Below, piece after piece: positions 36,801 through 44,535 of a DNA stretch of 64,000 nt. Numbering within the stretch: the stretch's first letter is position 1; each line of letters opens with the position of its first letter. The position numbers and the translations under genes were made by a program. The notes beneath the pieces are model-generated. The model searched no databases and was not told the DNA's origin. It saw nothing but the letters and a program-made list of their open reading frames with translations. Source of the stretch: Gibbula magus (Eukaryota > Mollusca > Gastropoda > Trochida > Trochidae); contig OW388291.1 in NCBI GenBank assembly GCA_936450465.1, positions 76,408,436-76,472,435 on the forward strand. The letters are read 5' to 3'.

Positions 36801-39800
36801 GAGCAACTAAAACATTTTATCCTACCTTATGTAAGAATGTCAATCCCTGATTGGTTCACGTGACCATTAACACATATCAATAAACACCGTCTTACGGATT
36901 GATAAATCTTCCCGTTGGTGATAATGTTTTATATCCTGCAACATGAATAAAGCTTGCATCCACGTCAATTATTCCATGTCACGTGACACAAGTTAAAGGT
37001 CATATCGATCGATCAGCTGTTTTCTGTCAAACATTTTCTTTGTTTTTTTCATGATATTTTGAGACATGCGGTAAGATAAATACGTTAAAACATTCAGTTT
37101 GTTCGGGTTACATCGTAATTTATCAAACCCTTGTTAGTGTTTATCCAACTCGCCTACGCGGGTCTGATAAATTACGATGTCACCCTCCACTGAATGTTAT
37201 AACTTACAGTATGCATGTAAGATTCACAGCAATTTGTCACTTACAGAAAAAGGAATATAAAATAGTATCTCATCCTGAAAGAAACCTTCTCAAGTTCCGA
37301 TTCTGGGATACTAAAGGACTGGAACCTCCATACGTTTTAAAAGAAATCACTCAGATTATCAGAGGAAGACCAGGCATAAAGGTGAATATTTCTGTTTTTA
37401 AAATGGGATACTTATATCTTGCTAAATCCACAACACTATAGGCCGTGCTCAAACCGTTACACACATTATTACCCTGGTAAAAGGACCATTGTTAGTTTTT
37501 CATTCCAACAGCCCTTGGAGTATGTAACCTAGCTACCAATTAAGGTGATTGAAGGTTATGTGCCACATTGCCTTCACTTCCAAATCAGGTACTCAATTGT
37601 ACTGCTGAGTGAACAGAGGCACATTTCGAATAAAATCTTTTGCACGAGATGACATCACGAGACTTTCAACTCATGTCTCAGTGTGGGGCAGGTAATCACC
37701 CTTCAAACTCTCAGTTTATCCAGCAATGAGGCGGTTAATCCATCCATTCCACGAGCCATGCCCGTTGTTAGTGAACTTCACCTATAGCAGTCGACTGAGC
37801 TATGCACAGGAACACATTTTCTAAAACTTCAAGGCTTGAATTCCTAAAATGTTCAGCTCGTCATCCAGAAAAGCCCTAAACATCTGCAATTTTAACCATT
37901 TTGGGATTATGAATTGTACATTTAGTGACTTTGTGGCCCCAGATAAGGGGCTCAGGGGCCAAAACACAAAACCCATTATCTTCTCTAAATCAAAAAGCTC
38001 AAGAAAACGGAAATCTTGTATTTAAGAAATAAAGTTCGCTGTACCCAAATGTGTTTTGTAATAAAGTATAGTTTTGCCCTGAACTATTATAGTTAAAGCA
38101 CGAGGACGTTAGTCCGAGTGCTTTGACGTAATAATAGTTCAGGGCAAAACTATACTTTATTACAAAACACATTGGGGTACAGCGAAATGTCTTTCTTTTC
38201 TAAGATGCCAAATGATCAGATACAGGTAACATATTGCTTCCAATAATTTGGAAATAAAAATATTGTTTACATTCTTTATATAATAATCCATGAACAGGGC
38301 CAAACTAAGATCTAAGACTAAGATCACGTGACTAATATTCCAAAAAAGAATTGTGGGTAGAGCTTGATCAAGTCTAAGCGTGGTGGAAAGGAGTACACGC
38401 TTTATTCGTTGCGATGTAAGAGTTCAGACGGCTGAGGCGAATCGACGTTACGTTACCATGGACACACTTGATCACGAGGGAGCGGCATGGAACACCGGGA
38501 ACGTCATTCGATGGTTACGCCATCAAACAAACTATACCTTATTGTCTGATAAACAGTCTGATTAAAATCGACCTTGTTCCGAGGAATAAAATTTGCAAAA
38601 TTTTGCATCTGCCGGGATACGAACAGGTTCTGTAGATTCCTCGCCTCAAGGTCTGAGAACAACCCGTATAGGCGTGTGTTCAGAACCAGTTTAGCGCAGC
38701 CAAAACCCAGTCAAATAGCTGACCAATCACATCATAGTATTTAAACGGTTGCGGTTTTGAAAGCATTCGGAACAGACAAAAGGATAGATGTTTAGAGTTA
38801 TCTGCCCCTAGTTTCTCGCACCGAAAGCATTTGTTGGGCATCTTTTGATTGGCTAGCTGAATTGCGCCCGAACACGCTAGTGTACGGGGTGCTTTCAGAC
38901 GGTTTGGCGTGGAAACCCACGAACGAGTTCGTATCCCGGTAGATGCACTATTTTGCATTTTTTATTCCACGGAAAACCGTCGATTTTAATCAGACTGTCT
39001 GATAAAGTACTTTTTTTTCGATTGTTACATTGCAGTGTCATCACCACCCCAATGGGAGTGTACGCCTGTATTGTTGCTCGTTGTTGTTTGTGAATCTGTT
39101 TCAAATGTCATTTCTCTGATTAAACACTGGTCGAATACTGAACCGTTAACCTTGTCTCATTTAAACAATCGCCATTCTTTTGTAACATGTTCGTAATCAT
39201 TGAAATGTTGTGTATGATCGGGACCTTGTCAAAGTGTATTTAATAAAATGTACACTCTCGGTAACTAACATGTTAGTTAAATATTATATTTAAGGACAAA
39301 TTGGTGATGATGGTGAAGGGTGTGGATGGTGATCCAGAGTTCGTACAGAACAGGGTGCACTGCATTGCATTCGTCATGGATGGAACTGTGGTGAACGTCA
39401 TACCTAGCAGGCTCACTGAGGCTATTGACAAGATTAAAGCTGTTGCAAATACCTTCGGTAAGGCCACAGAACTGTAATTGATGGTTCATACGCAAGATTT
39501 TCAAAAACAGCCATGATCATGCTAAATTTTCTGTTTTAACCCCGTAAGACAAGCTTTGAACTTATAATAAAATAACTTTTACGATTCGACCTCTCTTTGA
39601 AAAAAGGCAAAACATACAGTTCAGAACCAATTTTGTAGTTGTATCTTGAAAGCAGATTATTATAAACTGCTGATATGACAATTTTACAGATTGCATACAT
39701 GTACGTGTCACAATGCAGCATTACCGTATATTCTAAAGATGAAGGGACTGTTATAATGTTAACATTCTCCCATAAGCATAATAGTGGGATAGTTTTCATT

Positions 39801-40454
39801 ACCAATGTTTAACGGAATGCATCTTTGAACAATTCTTATTATGCATCATCGCTTACTTCGAAACGAGGTGTATAAATAGCAGTCATTCCGTCCTTCCTTC
39901 CTTGTGACCTTTTCCAAAAACGGTTATGTGTACATCGACCAAATGCGTGCCATACCATATGTATAAGTTATAAGAAGAATTTAAACAATTGTAATTTAAG
40001 AATACTCAACGACAACGTGCATATTCATTCCCCATCGCCAAATAAACTGAACGCCAAAAGAAATGTTACACCTCTTTGAATTTGAATATCATTCAGAGGA
40101 ATTTGCTTTGTTGTGTTGTAACACTCCATCAGTTTAGTGTTTTGTGCTAAAATAGCAGACCTGTAACTTTAATGGTAAATTAGTTAACGCCAATTCTTCA
40201 TGGGTGGGGTCAATTGTCCTATTTCTGATCATGCACAAAAACAACAAAATCATAGAATAATCATTAGTTTGATGACAAATTGTATGTGATCAGTATCTGG
40301 TATGTCCGCCGTTGGCATTCAAACATGTCTGAACTCTTCGTCTCACAGAAAACGTCAAAACGTTTTATATTTGACCTGATAATTCCCATGTAGTAGTAGT
40401 AGTAGCAGCAGCAGCAGTAGTAGTACTAGTAGTAGTAGCAGTAGTAGTAGCAGC

Positions 40455-40531
<77 letters not shown>

Positions 40532-41207
40532 CAGTAGCAGTAGCAGTAGTAATAGTAATAGTAGTTTTCAACATCGAACACTCTGATATTTTTATCAAAA
40601 CTATTGTAATATCCGAAAGCATCAGTGTCATGTCATCTTTATAGGGGACATATTTTATCAGATTTTATCAGAGTTAGGTTAACCGAACTTGGTGTGTAGC
40701 TTGAGGACATACATACCTCTGGAAACCAACATTTGGTTTTACAGACTGAGTGAGTTCTGTGGACATCTGACAAGGGCCAACTGCATCAAGGAATTTAGTG
40801 ATTGTAAAAGCTAATTTGGTTTATACACATTTCTTAGGACTTTCAGGAGACGGTTGCAATTTTTAATGAGAACCAATATAGCTGGTGATGTTCATGACCA
40901 TGTCGTTTTGTTAAATCTTACTTCAGGTATTCCCCAGATTCTGCTGCTGACGAAGATCGACAAGGTGTGTCCAATGGTTGACAAGAATATGGCCTTGACC
41001 TTTCACAGTCAACCAATAAAAGATCTTGTCGACCAAGCAGCGGAGACGATTGGTCTACCTCGTGCTCATGTGTGTCCAGTCAAGAACTACGAAGCAGAGA
41101 CAGAACTCCATAATGATGTTGACAAACTGATTCTACTTACTGTCAGACAGATGCTGCGCTTTACTGAAGACTATTTCCAAACATTCGCAGATGATTTGGT
41201 GGTTTAA
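21852..41207 (+). CDS. IFI44L-like: Interferon-induced protein 44-like: TLDc domain plus P-loop GTPase (gene A)
   Basis: Seven exons join in frame with GT-AG introns: 21852-22035, 26709-27059, 34802-34857, 36273-36455, 37247-37381, 39295-39457, 40927-41207, giving 450 aa (human IFI44 and IFI44L are about 444-452 aa). Residues about 20-178 form the TLDc domain (LYDSSKS, SIFFTADGTVFGG, ending EVMQLVG). A linker with the family-typical KPWRNIQ precedes the GTPase: P-loop GSVGAGKS 221-228, switch II DTKG 279-282 and guanine-specificity TKID 366-369. IFI44 proteins are antiviral effectors induced by interferon in vertebrates; here a role in innate immunity is inferred only from family. The start ATG directly follows an acceptor, so a 5' non-coding exon lies upstream. 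The introns hold a LINE, a BEL/Pao element and several MITEs, and the 3' UTR runs into a foldback element. Confidence 0.92.
22330..23100. repeat. Intronic divergent repeats
   Basis: Low-identity repeated phrases ('CAAAGT..AACCT', 'GAGTAAGCTATGAAGCC', 'TTCTTGAGATAT', 'CACTAAACTTGGCACACATGT') recur here and resume at 26430-26480, on the other side of the inserted LINE. So the LINE landed inside this repeat block. Nothing coding was seen. Confidence 0.45.
22677..22877. mobile_element. Hairpin MITE
   Basis: Left arm AAGGCATAACTCTTGCCAG... and right arm ...CTGGCAAGAGTTATGCCTT are reverse complements over about 60 bp, continuing through TTACTGGCTGATT / AATCAGCCAGTAA and CTTGCAGTATTTCC / GGGAAATACCGCAAG. 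The loop is about 80 bp and there is no coding sequence. It is a MITE-like non-autonomous element in intron 1 of gene A. Confidence 0.75.
23100..26362 (-). mobile_element. APE-class LINE inserted antisense in IFI44-like intron 1
   Basis: About 3.26 kb on the minus strand. Its 3' end is marked by AATAAAGTTCAGTTC, and the 5' end stops abruptly inside the endonuclease coding region, so it is 5' truncated. The paralogous intron of gene B (61853-62823, under 1 kb) lacks it, so insertion followed the gene duplication. No convincing target duplication was found. Confidence 0.85.
23125..26358 (-). CDS. LINE ORF2: endonuclease (partial) and reverse transcriptase
   Basis: A 1077-codon open frame with no stops. 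The N-terminus holds the second half of an APE-type endonuclease: LIGDINARTG near residues 30-40, and FSDVHSPISV (the SDH box with Val in place) near 155. The reverse transcriptase follows, with FIDFQKAFDTVW (motif A) near 537, GVRQGENLSPILF (motif B) near 600 and YADDT (motif C) near 648. The C-terminus has a CTLC...HYLFICP zinc module near 966-985. These enzymes nick DNA and prime cDNA on the target. The first endonuclease motifs are missing, so the first ATG is just the first internal Met and this copy should not be autonomous. Clade not assigned (CR1/jockey/I-like group). Confidence 0.9.
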   Translation of the reverse strand: MNSCNDLTVKRHVFPELNSFVSSVCESLFLIGDINARTGTLEDYVSCDHNIIIEEMLPLDLCDFMNDAEKLQSYGIPLQRCNEDKGRVNSHGYKLLDLCKNTNLYILNGRIGEDKGKGKVTCKGVSVVDYAIASADICQTVAGFKVHEFEPLFSDVHSPISVSFYTKPIVVNNNITPIVHKETPEVRRWNKTRASEYVEAVVNSDVMQSIMNVLNEGTDDPLRVITHVNDVVSNVLVSTAGKVFGFRCNSNVRRHSPNKHINQPWFGKQCKILRGKYFKAKRMYQNCKTFENKSRLVNSSKHYKKCLIKFSNKHIKSTQDKLSKLRENDPRSFWKLLKNCKAETGPEHSPQIDSFFDFFKSQNENPSSEHNCNINPPHVDTENSAILNSEITRDEIISCVKHLKNNKAPGMDNVINEYICSTIDVFIEIYVKLFNIVLDTGIFPDTWLTGIIKPIYKNKGDPKDPGNYRPITLLSCFGKLFTSVLNTRLNKFIETNEILSEAQAGFRKGYSPTDHIFTIYHLSELLKCRKKKLYCAFIDFQKAFDTVWRSGLWQKLLQNNITGKCFKVIFNMYQNIKSCVCNGGKYSDFFLCKQGVRQGENLSPILFSLFLNDLEGSLASDSCCGLQLKPGDFHNRIETIITLFALLYADDTVLMSSDPCDVQDMLDSFNNYCNKWRLKINTSKSKILIFGGSKKDYKRIFNIGDNILENVDHYPYLGITLQKNNKFTKTKRLLVEKATKAMFFVLSQGRKLKLSIFCHLRLFDCMIAPILLYGCEIWGFENIQCFENVHLRFLKYLSSLRKCTPNYMVYGEFGRIPLVNVIKSRMVCFWANLLIGKSSKLCSLLYKLTFNDFIFGKYEHKWIKYLKAIFDNLGLSFIWNSQHFKSVFWLKSLIKSKLTDMFLQTWMTTLETSSKATIYSIFKNPSLKFEQYLHFLHYHSLLKFRTANHFLPIETGRWQRIPVSNRKCTLCNLNDIGDEFHYLFICPKLTFEREKYIHKYYYIKPNIYKMNSLFNTSKLGTLRKLSMFCKIIMSLFKKYCPYLHNVSTFNLIAVTLYSLFFCMYVNMYVTLMLQFAA
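27302..27769 (-). repeat. 3' LTR of the BEL/Pao element
   Basis: 468 bp, terminal TG..CA, preceded by target duplication ATGAC (27297-27301). It contains GTTATCTCCCTTAG, a motif also seen in other forms elsewhere in the window. Confidence 0.95.
27869..33781 (-). CDS. gag-pol: BEL/Pao gag-pol polyprotein
   Basis: A single 1970-codon frame. Order: Gag N-terminus with a Lys/Glu-rich coiled coil (about 165-225) and a DUF1759-like region (about 290-450); zinc knuckles CIYCGAADH...C (about 539) and CFRCLKKGHRSRDC (about 580); aspartic protease FLDPGSSASFC (about 660); reverse transcriptase with YVDDC (about 1088); RNase H-like IFADASNQGYG (about 1273); integrase zinc domain HCH..GHMGK..CVVCRKY (about 1603-1640) and catalytic core with DFFGP (about 1674), SDNGTN (about 1740) and WERMIR (about 1783); then a DUF5641-like tail. 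Gag and pol are fused without a frameshift, as is common in BEL/Pao. All catalytic signatures that can be read are present, and no env-like ORF follows. Confidence 0.97.
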   Translation of the reverse strand: MAEEEDFDSNLGPNGDESTRKRTLTPKGLQYYLDIKNKHLKQLCDKIKKVESAILPLLDTECEWSDYEHVRSMYTDWLNVFERILQERNDFSRVVTTPEADISEAIYTKLSTLETFIDNEQCFKRKVDKWLQDKESERQKQAKENDMKLSLDRSSRKSRSVSSHVSSARLKEEQRMAELKAKEAALEEKQRIELEKQKLELEKIRLTMEEEKLDIKTEMAMSDARRKVIIDFEGDSLRSQSSSQSSTKSKVKPPLILTGAKAPSGKNKPPDPVANSNLVNQEIVSIVQQLKKPVSDIIIFNGNPLEYKKFMRQFKSRIMLNTVDNDELLNYLEQYTSGEAKAIVSSYGYLNSDIGFPAAMKELKERYGDEEIIVSAFIGKALDWPTIKPDDPKALDKFTVFLSECEHAVESDVLDNKENLKKLVMKLPYSYQEKFRTLVQTLRDTGQEIKFSNLVTLLKRESRKANDPMFGRDALQTNDRRNKGSQKTSRNWQSKPKLSMVTGVQTPKTHNEKALKLPDKPQASLPTPAQDTATPTPRTPSCIYCGAADHIIDGCRGFRESNFVEKTKFVKDEGLCFRCLKKGHRSRDCQANITCTSCQRRHNTLFHLDRPLPKEMQASTFSSCIHEDMGVGATSDSACTMVIVPVKLKMTGGIHAVETYAFLDPGSSASFCTTDLMRQLNASGKPMKISIDSMGHPRTIDTHAVSGLTACSISMDTHVDLPTLYTIDKLPVSKAHIPTMEDISQWPHLHDIQIPQLDAEVGLLIGNNVADAYTPIDVRIGEEHSPHATRTLIGWALWNLPRHGATSETVQFSKCTMNRTEIVAIQEMEELQQLDRMVRHSYNIDFPERAIDDHKQFSQEDKMFMDRVEQSIKLRNGHYEIDLPFRDQEVMFPDNYSLAYKSLSGLKKRMEKDTQFHQEYASFVENVCEKGYAEVIPDNEPEPSYGRKWYIPHHGVYHPKKKKLRVVFNCAAIYAGSSLNEQLLSGPDLTNSLIGVLMRFRQERYAVMGDIESMFYQVLVPEHHWNYQRFLWWPNGDFNTSPARYRMKVHMFGTTSSPSCANAALLKTADDNEKDFEPEISQIIRDNFYVDDCLASKVTVTEAVSTVKQVSSLCQKGGFRLTKWTSNSEEVLREIAPEDRAVKVKDFELDKLAAGDITEAALGVTWTIHNDSIGFTVNPKSTECTRRKILSVVSSLYDPLGLVSPYVLKAKMLLQDMCRLKLGWDEQVTGSHCRLWKQWISDLQRLQEISIPRCYKPDDLDKETSCQLHIFADASNQGYGVAAYLRFTYEVDNVHCMLIMSKARVAPLKTVTIPRLELTAACVAVRLAHVIKRELQYEIHKTFFWTDSMSTIRYIRNESSRFRTFVANRIEVIRDGSEPQQWQYVPTLVNPADAASRGLSYDAFVQMSQWFEGPAFLWRSSGDWPSQNVPSEISSDDPEVKKTVNATMTSEYEDSVERLLNYSSSWMKLKRIVSVYLFLKKILQKKVSKRQKLLLRMEQNDVTPTSTETKNTYLSVTMLQKAELAIVKYVQKRHFPQLLRKLESTGSGQSEINKQIRKLDPVLVDGVIRVGGRLSNALIPYEVKHPVLMPKDSPVSKLIIEHCHTSVGHMGKAAMLGQLRQKFWIIRAGYLIKGIISRCVVCRKYTAQQKVQKMADIPFDRLKSDQPPFSNVGVDFFGPFLTKRGRATVKRYGVVFTCLTVRAVHLELAFTLDTSSCINAFRRFFARRGYPHRIRSDNGTNLVGCERELREEIQKWNLQQINKECTQRGVEWEFNPPSGSHHGGIWERMIRTIRRILYSILHDQVIRLDDEGLQTVFCEVESIINNRPITTVSSDPNDLTPLTPNHLLLLCGNPQLPPGSFCKDDCYARRRWRQIQYLSDIFWHRWSREYITMQQERQKWTREEKNVAVNDVVLVMDNLPRNAWCLGRVLDVFPDKRGHVRVVTVKTQNGTLKRPVDKLCVVIETDEQLK
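33953..34420 (-). repeat. 5' LTR of the BEL/Pao element
   Basis: 468 bp, terminal TG..CA, followed by the second ATGAC (34421-34425). It drives transcription towards lower coordinates, antisense to the IFI44-like gene. Confidence 0.95.
35867..36070. mobile_element. MITE with roughly 60-bp terminal inverted repeats
   Basis: Left end TGCGTCGATGATGAATATGA... and right end ...TCATTTTTATCCTCGACGCA are inverted; the match continues through CCTATGCTGATTAA / TTAATCAGCATAGG and CTGTCTG / CAGACA. About 204 bp, no coding. Located in intron 3 of gene A, 200 bp before the GTPase P-loop exon. Confidence 0.75.
37084..37205. repeat. Inverted repeat next to IFI44-like exon 5
   Basis: AACATTCAGT..GGGTTACATCGTAATTTATCA pairs with TGATAAATTACGATGTCACCC..ACTGAATGTT. 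The right arm ends about 40 bp before the acceptor of exon 5 (37247). It may be the end of a larger MITE starting near 36820. Confidence 0.65.
38037..38184. mobile_element. Near-perfect hairpin MITE
   Basis: Arms CGCTGTACCC.AATGTGTTTTGTAAT... and ...ATTACAAAACACATTGGGGTACAGCG pair over about 60 bp with almost no mismatch, and the inner stem TCAGGGCAAAACTATA / TATAGTTTTGCCCTGA is perfect. The loop contains AAGCAC..GTGCTT. The low divergence suggests recent insertion or selection against decay. Confidence 0.8.
38554..38997. mobile_element. MITE with 9-bp target-site duplication (Mutator-like)
   Basis: 444 bp with about 80-bp imperfect terminal inverted repeats starting CAGTCTGATTAAAATCGAC and carrying GGGATACGAAC / GTTCGTATCCC inside. 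Exact 9-bp direct repeats TCTGATAAA flank it (38545-38553 and 38998-39006). A 9-bp duplication is typical of Mutator-like transposases; the internal sequence is non-coding, so it must move in trans. Confidence 0.8.
40391..40565 (+). repeat. (TAG)n trinucleotide repeat with CAG interruptions
   Basis: About 58 triplets, mostly TAG/AGT with scattered AGC and AAT variants. It lies in intron 6 of gene A. The poly-Thr frame on the minus strand is an artefact. Confidence 0.95.
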
Positions 41208-41296
41208 TAGAAATTCTTGAAATGAACCTAAACAGTCCTTTTTCATTGCGATTGTGCGGAAGCGTATTAGTGTCACGATGAAAAAAAAATAATTGT

Positions 41297-41515
41297 GATA
41301 CTATCTCCTACGTAGGAGATACTATCTCCTACGTAGGAGATAGTATCTCCTACGTAGGACATAGTATCTCCTACGTAGGACTTAGTATCTCCTACGTAGG
41401 TGATAGTATCTCCTACGTAGGACTTAGTATCTCCTACGTAGGAGTTAGTATCTCCTACGTAGGAGTTAGTATCTCCTACGTAGGAGATACTATCTATTAC
41501 GTAGGAGATAGTATC
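41297..41515 (-). repeat. Array of ten 21-bp palindromic units (left arm)
   Basis: Unit: TCCTACGTAGGA, a perfect 12-bp palindrome, followed by a 9-bp spacer NNTAGTATC. Ten units with substitutions mainly in the spacer. The whole array is the reverse complement of the one at 44187. Confidence 0.95.
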
Positions 41516-41579
41516 ACAATTATTATAACTTCTATAATGCCTGGACCACTTTATCACATCTAGCGTTGTTCACAATTGT

Positions 41580-41585
41580 ATTAAA
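41580..41585 (+). terminator. Possible polyadenylation signal of IFI44-like gene A
   Basis: ATTAAA, the first usable signal after the stop codon (41205-41207); AATAAA follows at 41695-41700. Either choice puts the left palindromic array into the 3' UTR. Confidence 0.35.
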
Positions 41586-41632
41586 CACATGTATACGCCT
41601 ATAGTGTATGTAAACTCTCGTGTATATGACGA

Positions 41633-41700
41633 ATGAAGAAAAATGTTATGGATACCCAACTTATTTATTCTATGTAGGCGACGTTTTGACATATAATAAA
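41633..41700 (-). mobile_element. Penelope-like terminal repeat remnant
   Basis: The minus strand reads AAAACGTCGCCTACAT..AATAAATAAGTTGGGTATCC, aligning with the terminal segment of the Penelope-like elements at 49683 and 55240 (AAACGTCGCATTCATTG..AATAAAGAAGTTGACTATCC). About 65 bp survive, inside the foldback element. Confidence 0.5.
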
Positions 41701-41823
41701 GAAGTTGTGTATTCATCAAATTGTTCTTCATTCTTCATCACCCCACTTTCTAGAATGCCCATAAACAATATTGTGTATATCATATGATGTATAAGTATAT
41801 GATAGTATATATGACCGTTAAAA

Positions 41824-42302
41824 AGCTTTAAAGACGCTGTAGCTGTATTTTGTTTTCTCAAATTTGCCATATTCTTTACAGTTTAAACAATATATTGTTA
41901 TGTAAGAGGTTAAGACATTGCGTTACACGATCCGATAAACCTGCATCCATAGAAAAAGGTTATCCCTATTGAAATAAAATGGTGCGACGTATAAAGCGAC
42001 AGTGGTGTGGAACTCTTCAGTGTGAGAGGTAGATTTGTAGGTCATTTGAGAGTTCAGACAACAAGACAATTGACTATTCTATCATGGTCCCATTTTCAAA
42101 ACTCTACTTTGAGTGTTTAGGTATCGCTACAGCCGATGACCAATGAAGGGAAATGGACTCGCATGGCTTAACCGAAAAGTGTACATTCGTTGTAGAACTC
42201 TTTTTATTGATTCGGGAGTATTATTTAGCCATTGGTAAGACTTATTTACCTTTTCGTGAGATCAATGTTTTCATAAAGAAAAACGTGCTAGAGCACCTTT
42301 AA
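41824..42302 (-). mobile_element. MITE family R, copy 2 (both ends present)
   Basis: Left end TTTAAAGACGCTGTAGC and right end GTGCTAGAGCACCTTTAA are inverted terminal repeats. The body is the reverse complement of 3500-3991 (e.g. GTGAGAGGTAGAT, GTGTGGAACT). About 480 bp, non-coding. Confidence 0.75.
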
Positions 42303-43384
42303 GTATTTTATAAATTGGTATCTATAGAAGTAGAGTTGATTGAGTCATCATGTGTTATGCAATCCAGTATAGTTTTGCACTGTACGATTATATCTAATAA
42401 ACTGATATTAATTCAAAAGTTAACGGTAGATCTCTACATTGATTGCGATATGATTGCGGTTTCCCTATTTATGTTTTGGAATATCAGTGTTAAACTCCTT
42501 CAATAATTCAAGTACAGTCAACATTTCCGTGAAATTTGCTAGCGACCTAATTACACTTTGAACCTGGTGTTGGACATTTATTACACGACGTCACTCAAAA
42601 CATTACTCAAAAATAAAGGATCTCAGCTTCCATAATTAATAACCGTTAATGAATTTCTGTACTCTTGAATGTTATGAATGTACTGGAGAAGAAAAGTTAG
42701 CGGTAAATGTAAATTATGAATTTTTTTATACTGATTTATTTGCACATTTACACACTGATTAAATATCAATAATAAACTTCCAATATACCTAACCTATTTT
42801 GACAAGTATATTTACCATATGGGTAAATTAACCATCTGAAGTGACGAATTTTAAAATCTACCTCAGTTCTAAGTGTTCTTATTGTCATTTATAGCATGTC
42901 GTCATTAGAACGACAGCAGAACTACTGCTGATATGAGGTGTATACATCTAATTACATATAACTTATTTGAATGGTATTTTGTAGGTTTGAAGTGAAATAG
43001 GGCAATTCATTTTGAATAAATTAGGTTGTTCTTATTTGACTTTCATTTAATAACATATAATTCGAATAAAATTTTAAATGAAGTGAAATGAATTAAGACT
43101 TCTAAATAAGAACTTCGTAAATGTGAACAGGAATGGCGACTCGACTTGTAGTATGTGCTTACTCCTTTTTCAGGTCTGAAATATATGCTTATTCGTTTTT
43201 AAAGCAAACTTTTTATAAAACAATCTGAGACCAAGTACACAAGACAAATAAACATATCAAATAGGTAAGAATATGCCTCATTTAAGCAAAAAATATAACT
43301 TTTGTCATATGTTCAATCCTATGCCAGGACCCCTTTCAATGCCTATTACAGTTTTATGCTGTCAGTTGTCTCCAAACCCTAACC
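42303..43384. other. Centre of the foldback element
   Basis: AT-rich, without ORFs above 65 codons and without recognisable protein motifs. Spacer between the two inverted R copies. Confidence 0.5.
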
Positions 43385-43917
43385 CTTCAAAGGCGTTGGA
43401 GCACGCTATTCCTAATGAATTGAAATAAAGTGTTCTCACAAAAAGGTTAATAAGTGTTACCATTGCCTAAATAACACTCCTGAATCAATAAAAAAGAGTT
43501 CTAAAACGAATGTAATGGTTTGGTTAAGCCACTCGAGTCCATTTCCCTTCGAGCGGCCATTTTAAAGTGTTCACATGGACATGACCGCTCGAATGTTGTA
43601 CAAGTGTTCTGGCTGACGTAGCGAGAACTAATCACCCAATAATATAGTTTTTAATATAACACTATGACGGAATGGTCAACAATCTGTCTGAACTCTCAAA
43701 ATCGCATGACACCTACAAATCTATCTCTGACACTGAAGAGTTCCATAAAATGCTCCCTTTATACGTCGCCCCATTTTCTACCAATACGGATAACCGTTTT
43801 CTATACATGCGGCCTGTCGGGACGTGTAATAGGATGTTTTACCCTCTTACGTAACACAATATTGTATAATCTTTAATATTAAATGCCAAATCTGAGACAA
43901 AAAACAATGTGCAAATA
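43385..43917 (+). mobile_element. MITE family R, copy 3
   Basis: The 5' end CAAAGGCGTTGGAGCACG corresponds to the terminal inverted repeat, and the body matches 3500-3991 throughout (GGTTAAGCC..CGAGTCCA, CTGAACTCTCAAA, ACCCTCTTACGTAACAC). The 3' terminal repeat is lost. Inverted relative to copy 2. Confidence 0.7.
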
Positions 43918-44186
43918 ATTATAATTATTTGAAAGTAACTGTAACAGTATATTCGCAAACTATCACTAACGAAATGGACACTAAGGGAGCAGTAACCGAA
44001 AGACAATATTCCCTCCATAACATTTCAAGTGAACAATACTTTATTTTAAAAAAACAAGACGGAACTTCGAAATTACATGATTTAATCAGACTAACATAAT
44101 TATGTTTCTTATGAAAAAGACAAACGCAAGATGCTTAGGTGTCTCCACAACTCGTGGATAAGTATGAAACGAAGTGATCAGTGCTT

Positions 44187-44535
44187 TATCATGCTATCTC
44201 CTACGTAGGAGATACTATCTCCTACGTAGGAGAAACTAAGTCCTACGTAGGAGATAACCCTACTATGTCCTACGTAGGAGATACTAACTCCTACGTAGGA
44301 GATACTAAGTCCTACGTAGGCGATACTATCACCTACGTAGGAGATACTAAGTCCTACGTAGGAGATACTAAGACGTAGGAGATACTAAGTCCTACGTAGG
44401 AGATACTATGTCCTACGTAGGAGATACTACGTCCTATGTAGGAGATACTAAGTCCTACGTAGGAGATACTATGTCCTACGTAGGAGATACTAAGTCCTAC
44501 GTAGGAGATACTAAGTCCTACGTAGGAGATAGTTT
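44187..44535 (+). repeat. Array of about sixteen 21-bp palindromic units (right arm)
   Basis: Units GATACTANN + TCCTACGTAGGA. One unit has lost TCCT and one has a 9-bp insertion/spacer change; otherwise the palindrome is almost invariant while spacer positions vary. The open SYVGDT-type frame is a by-product of the 21-bp period and not a credible protein. Confidence 0.95.

Noticed and set aside
40365..40631. Poly-Thr ORF on the minus strand
   Set aside because: Trinucleotide repeat artefact inside an intron.
41273..41557. SYVGDT heptapeptide repeat protein (also 44181-44378)
   Set aside because: The 21-bp period keeps any frame open and the palindrome gives the same peptide on both strands; no start context, signal or conserved flanks.
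44187..44535. CRISPR array
   Set aside because: Repeats are 12-bp palindromes with 9-bp near-constant spacers in a eukaryotic genome; spacers are not unique and no cas genes are present.
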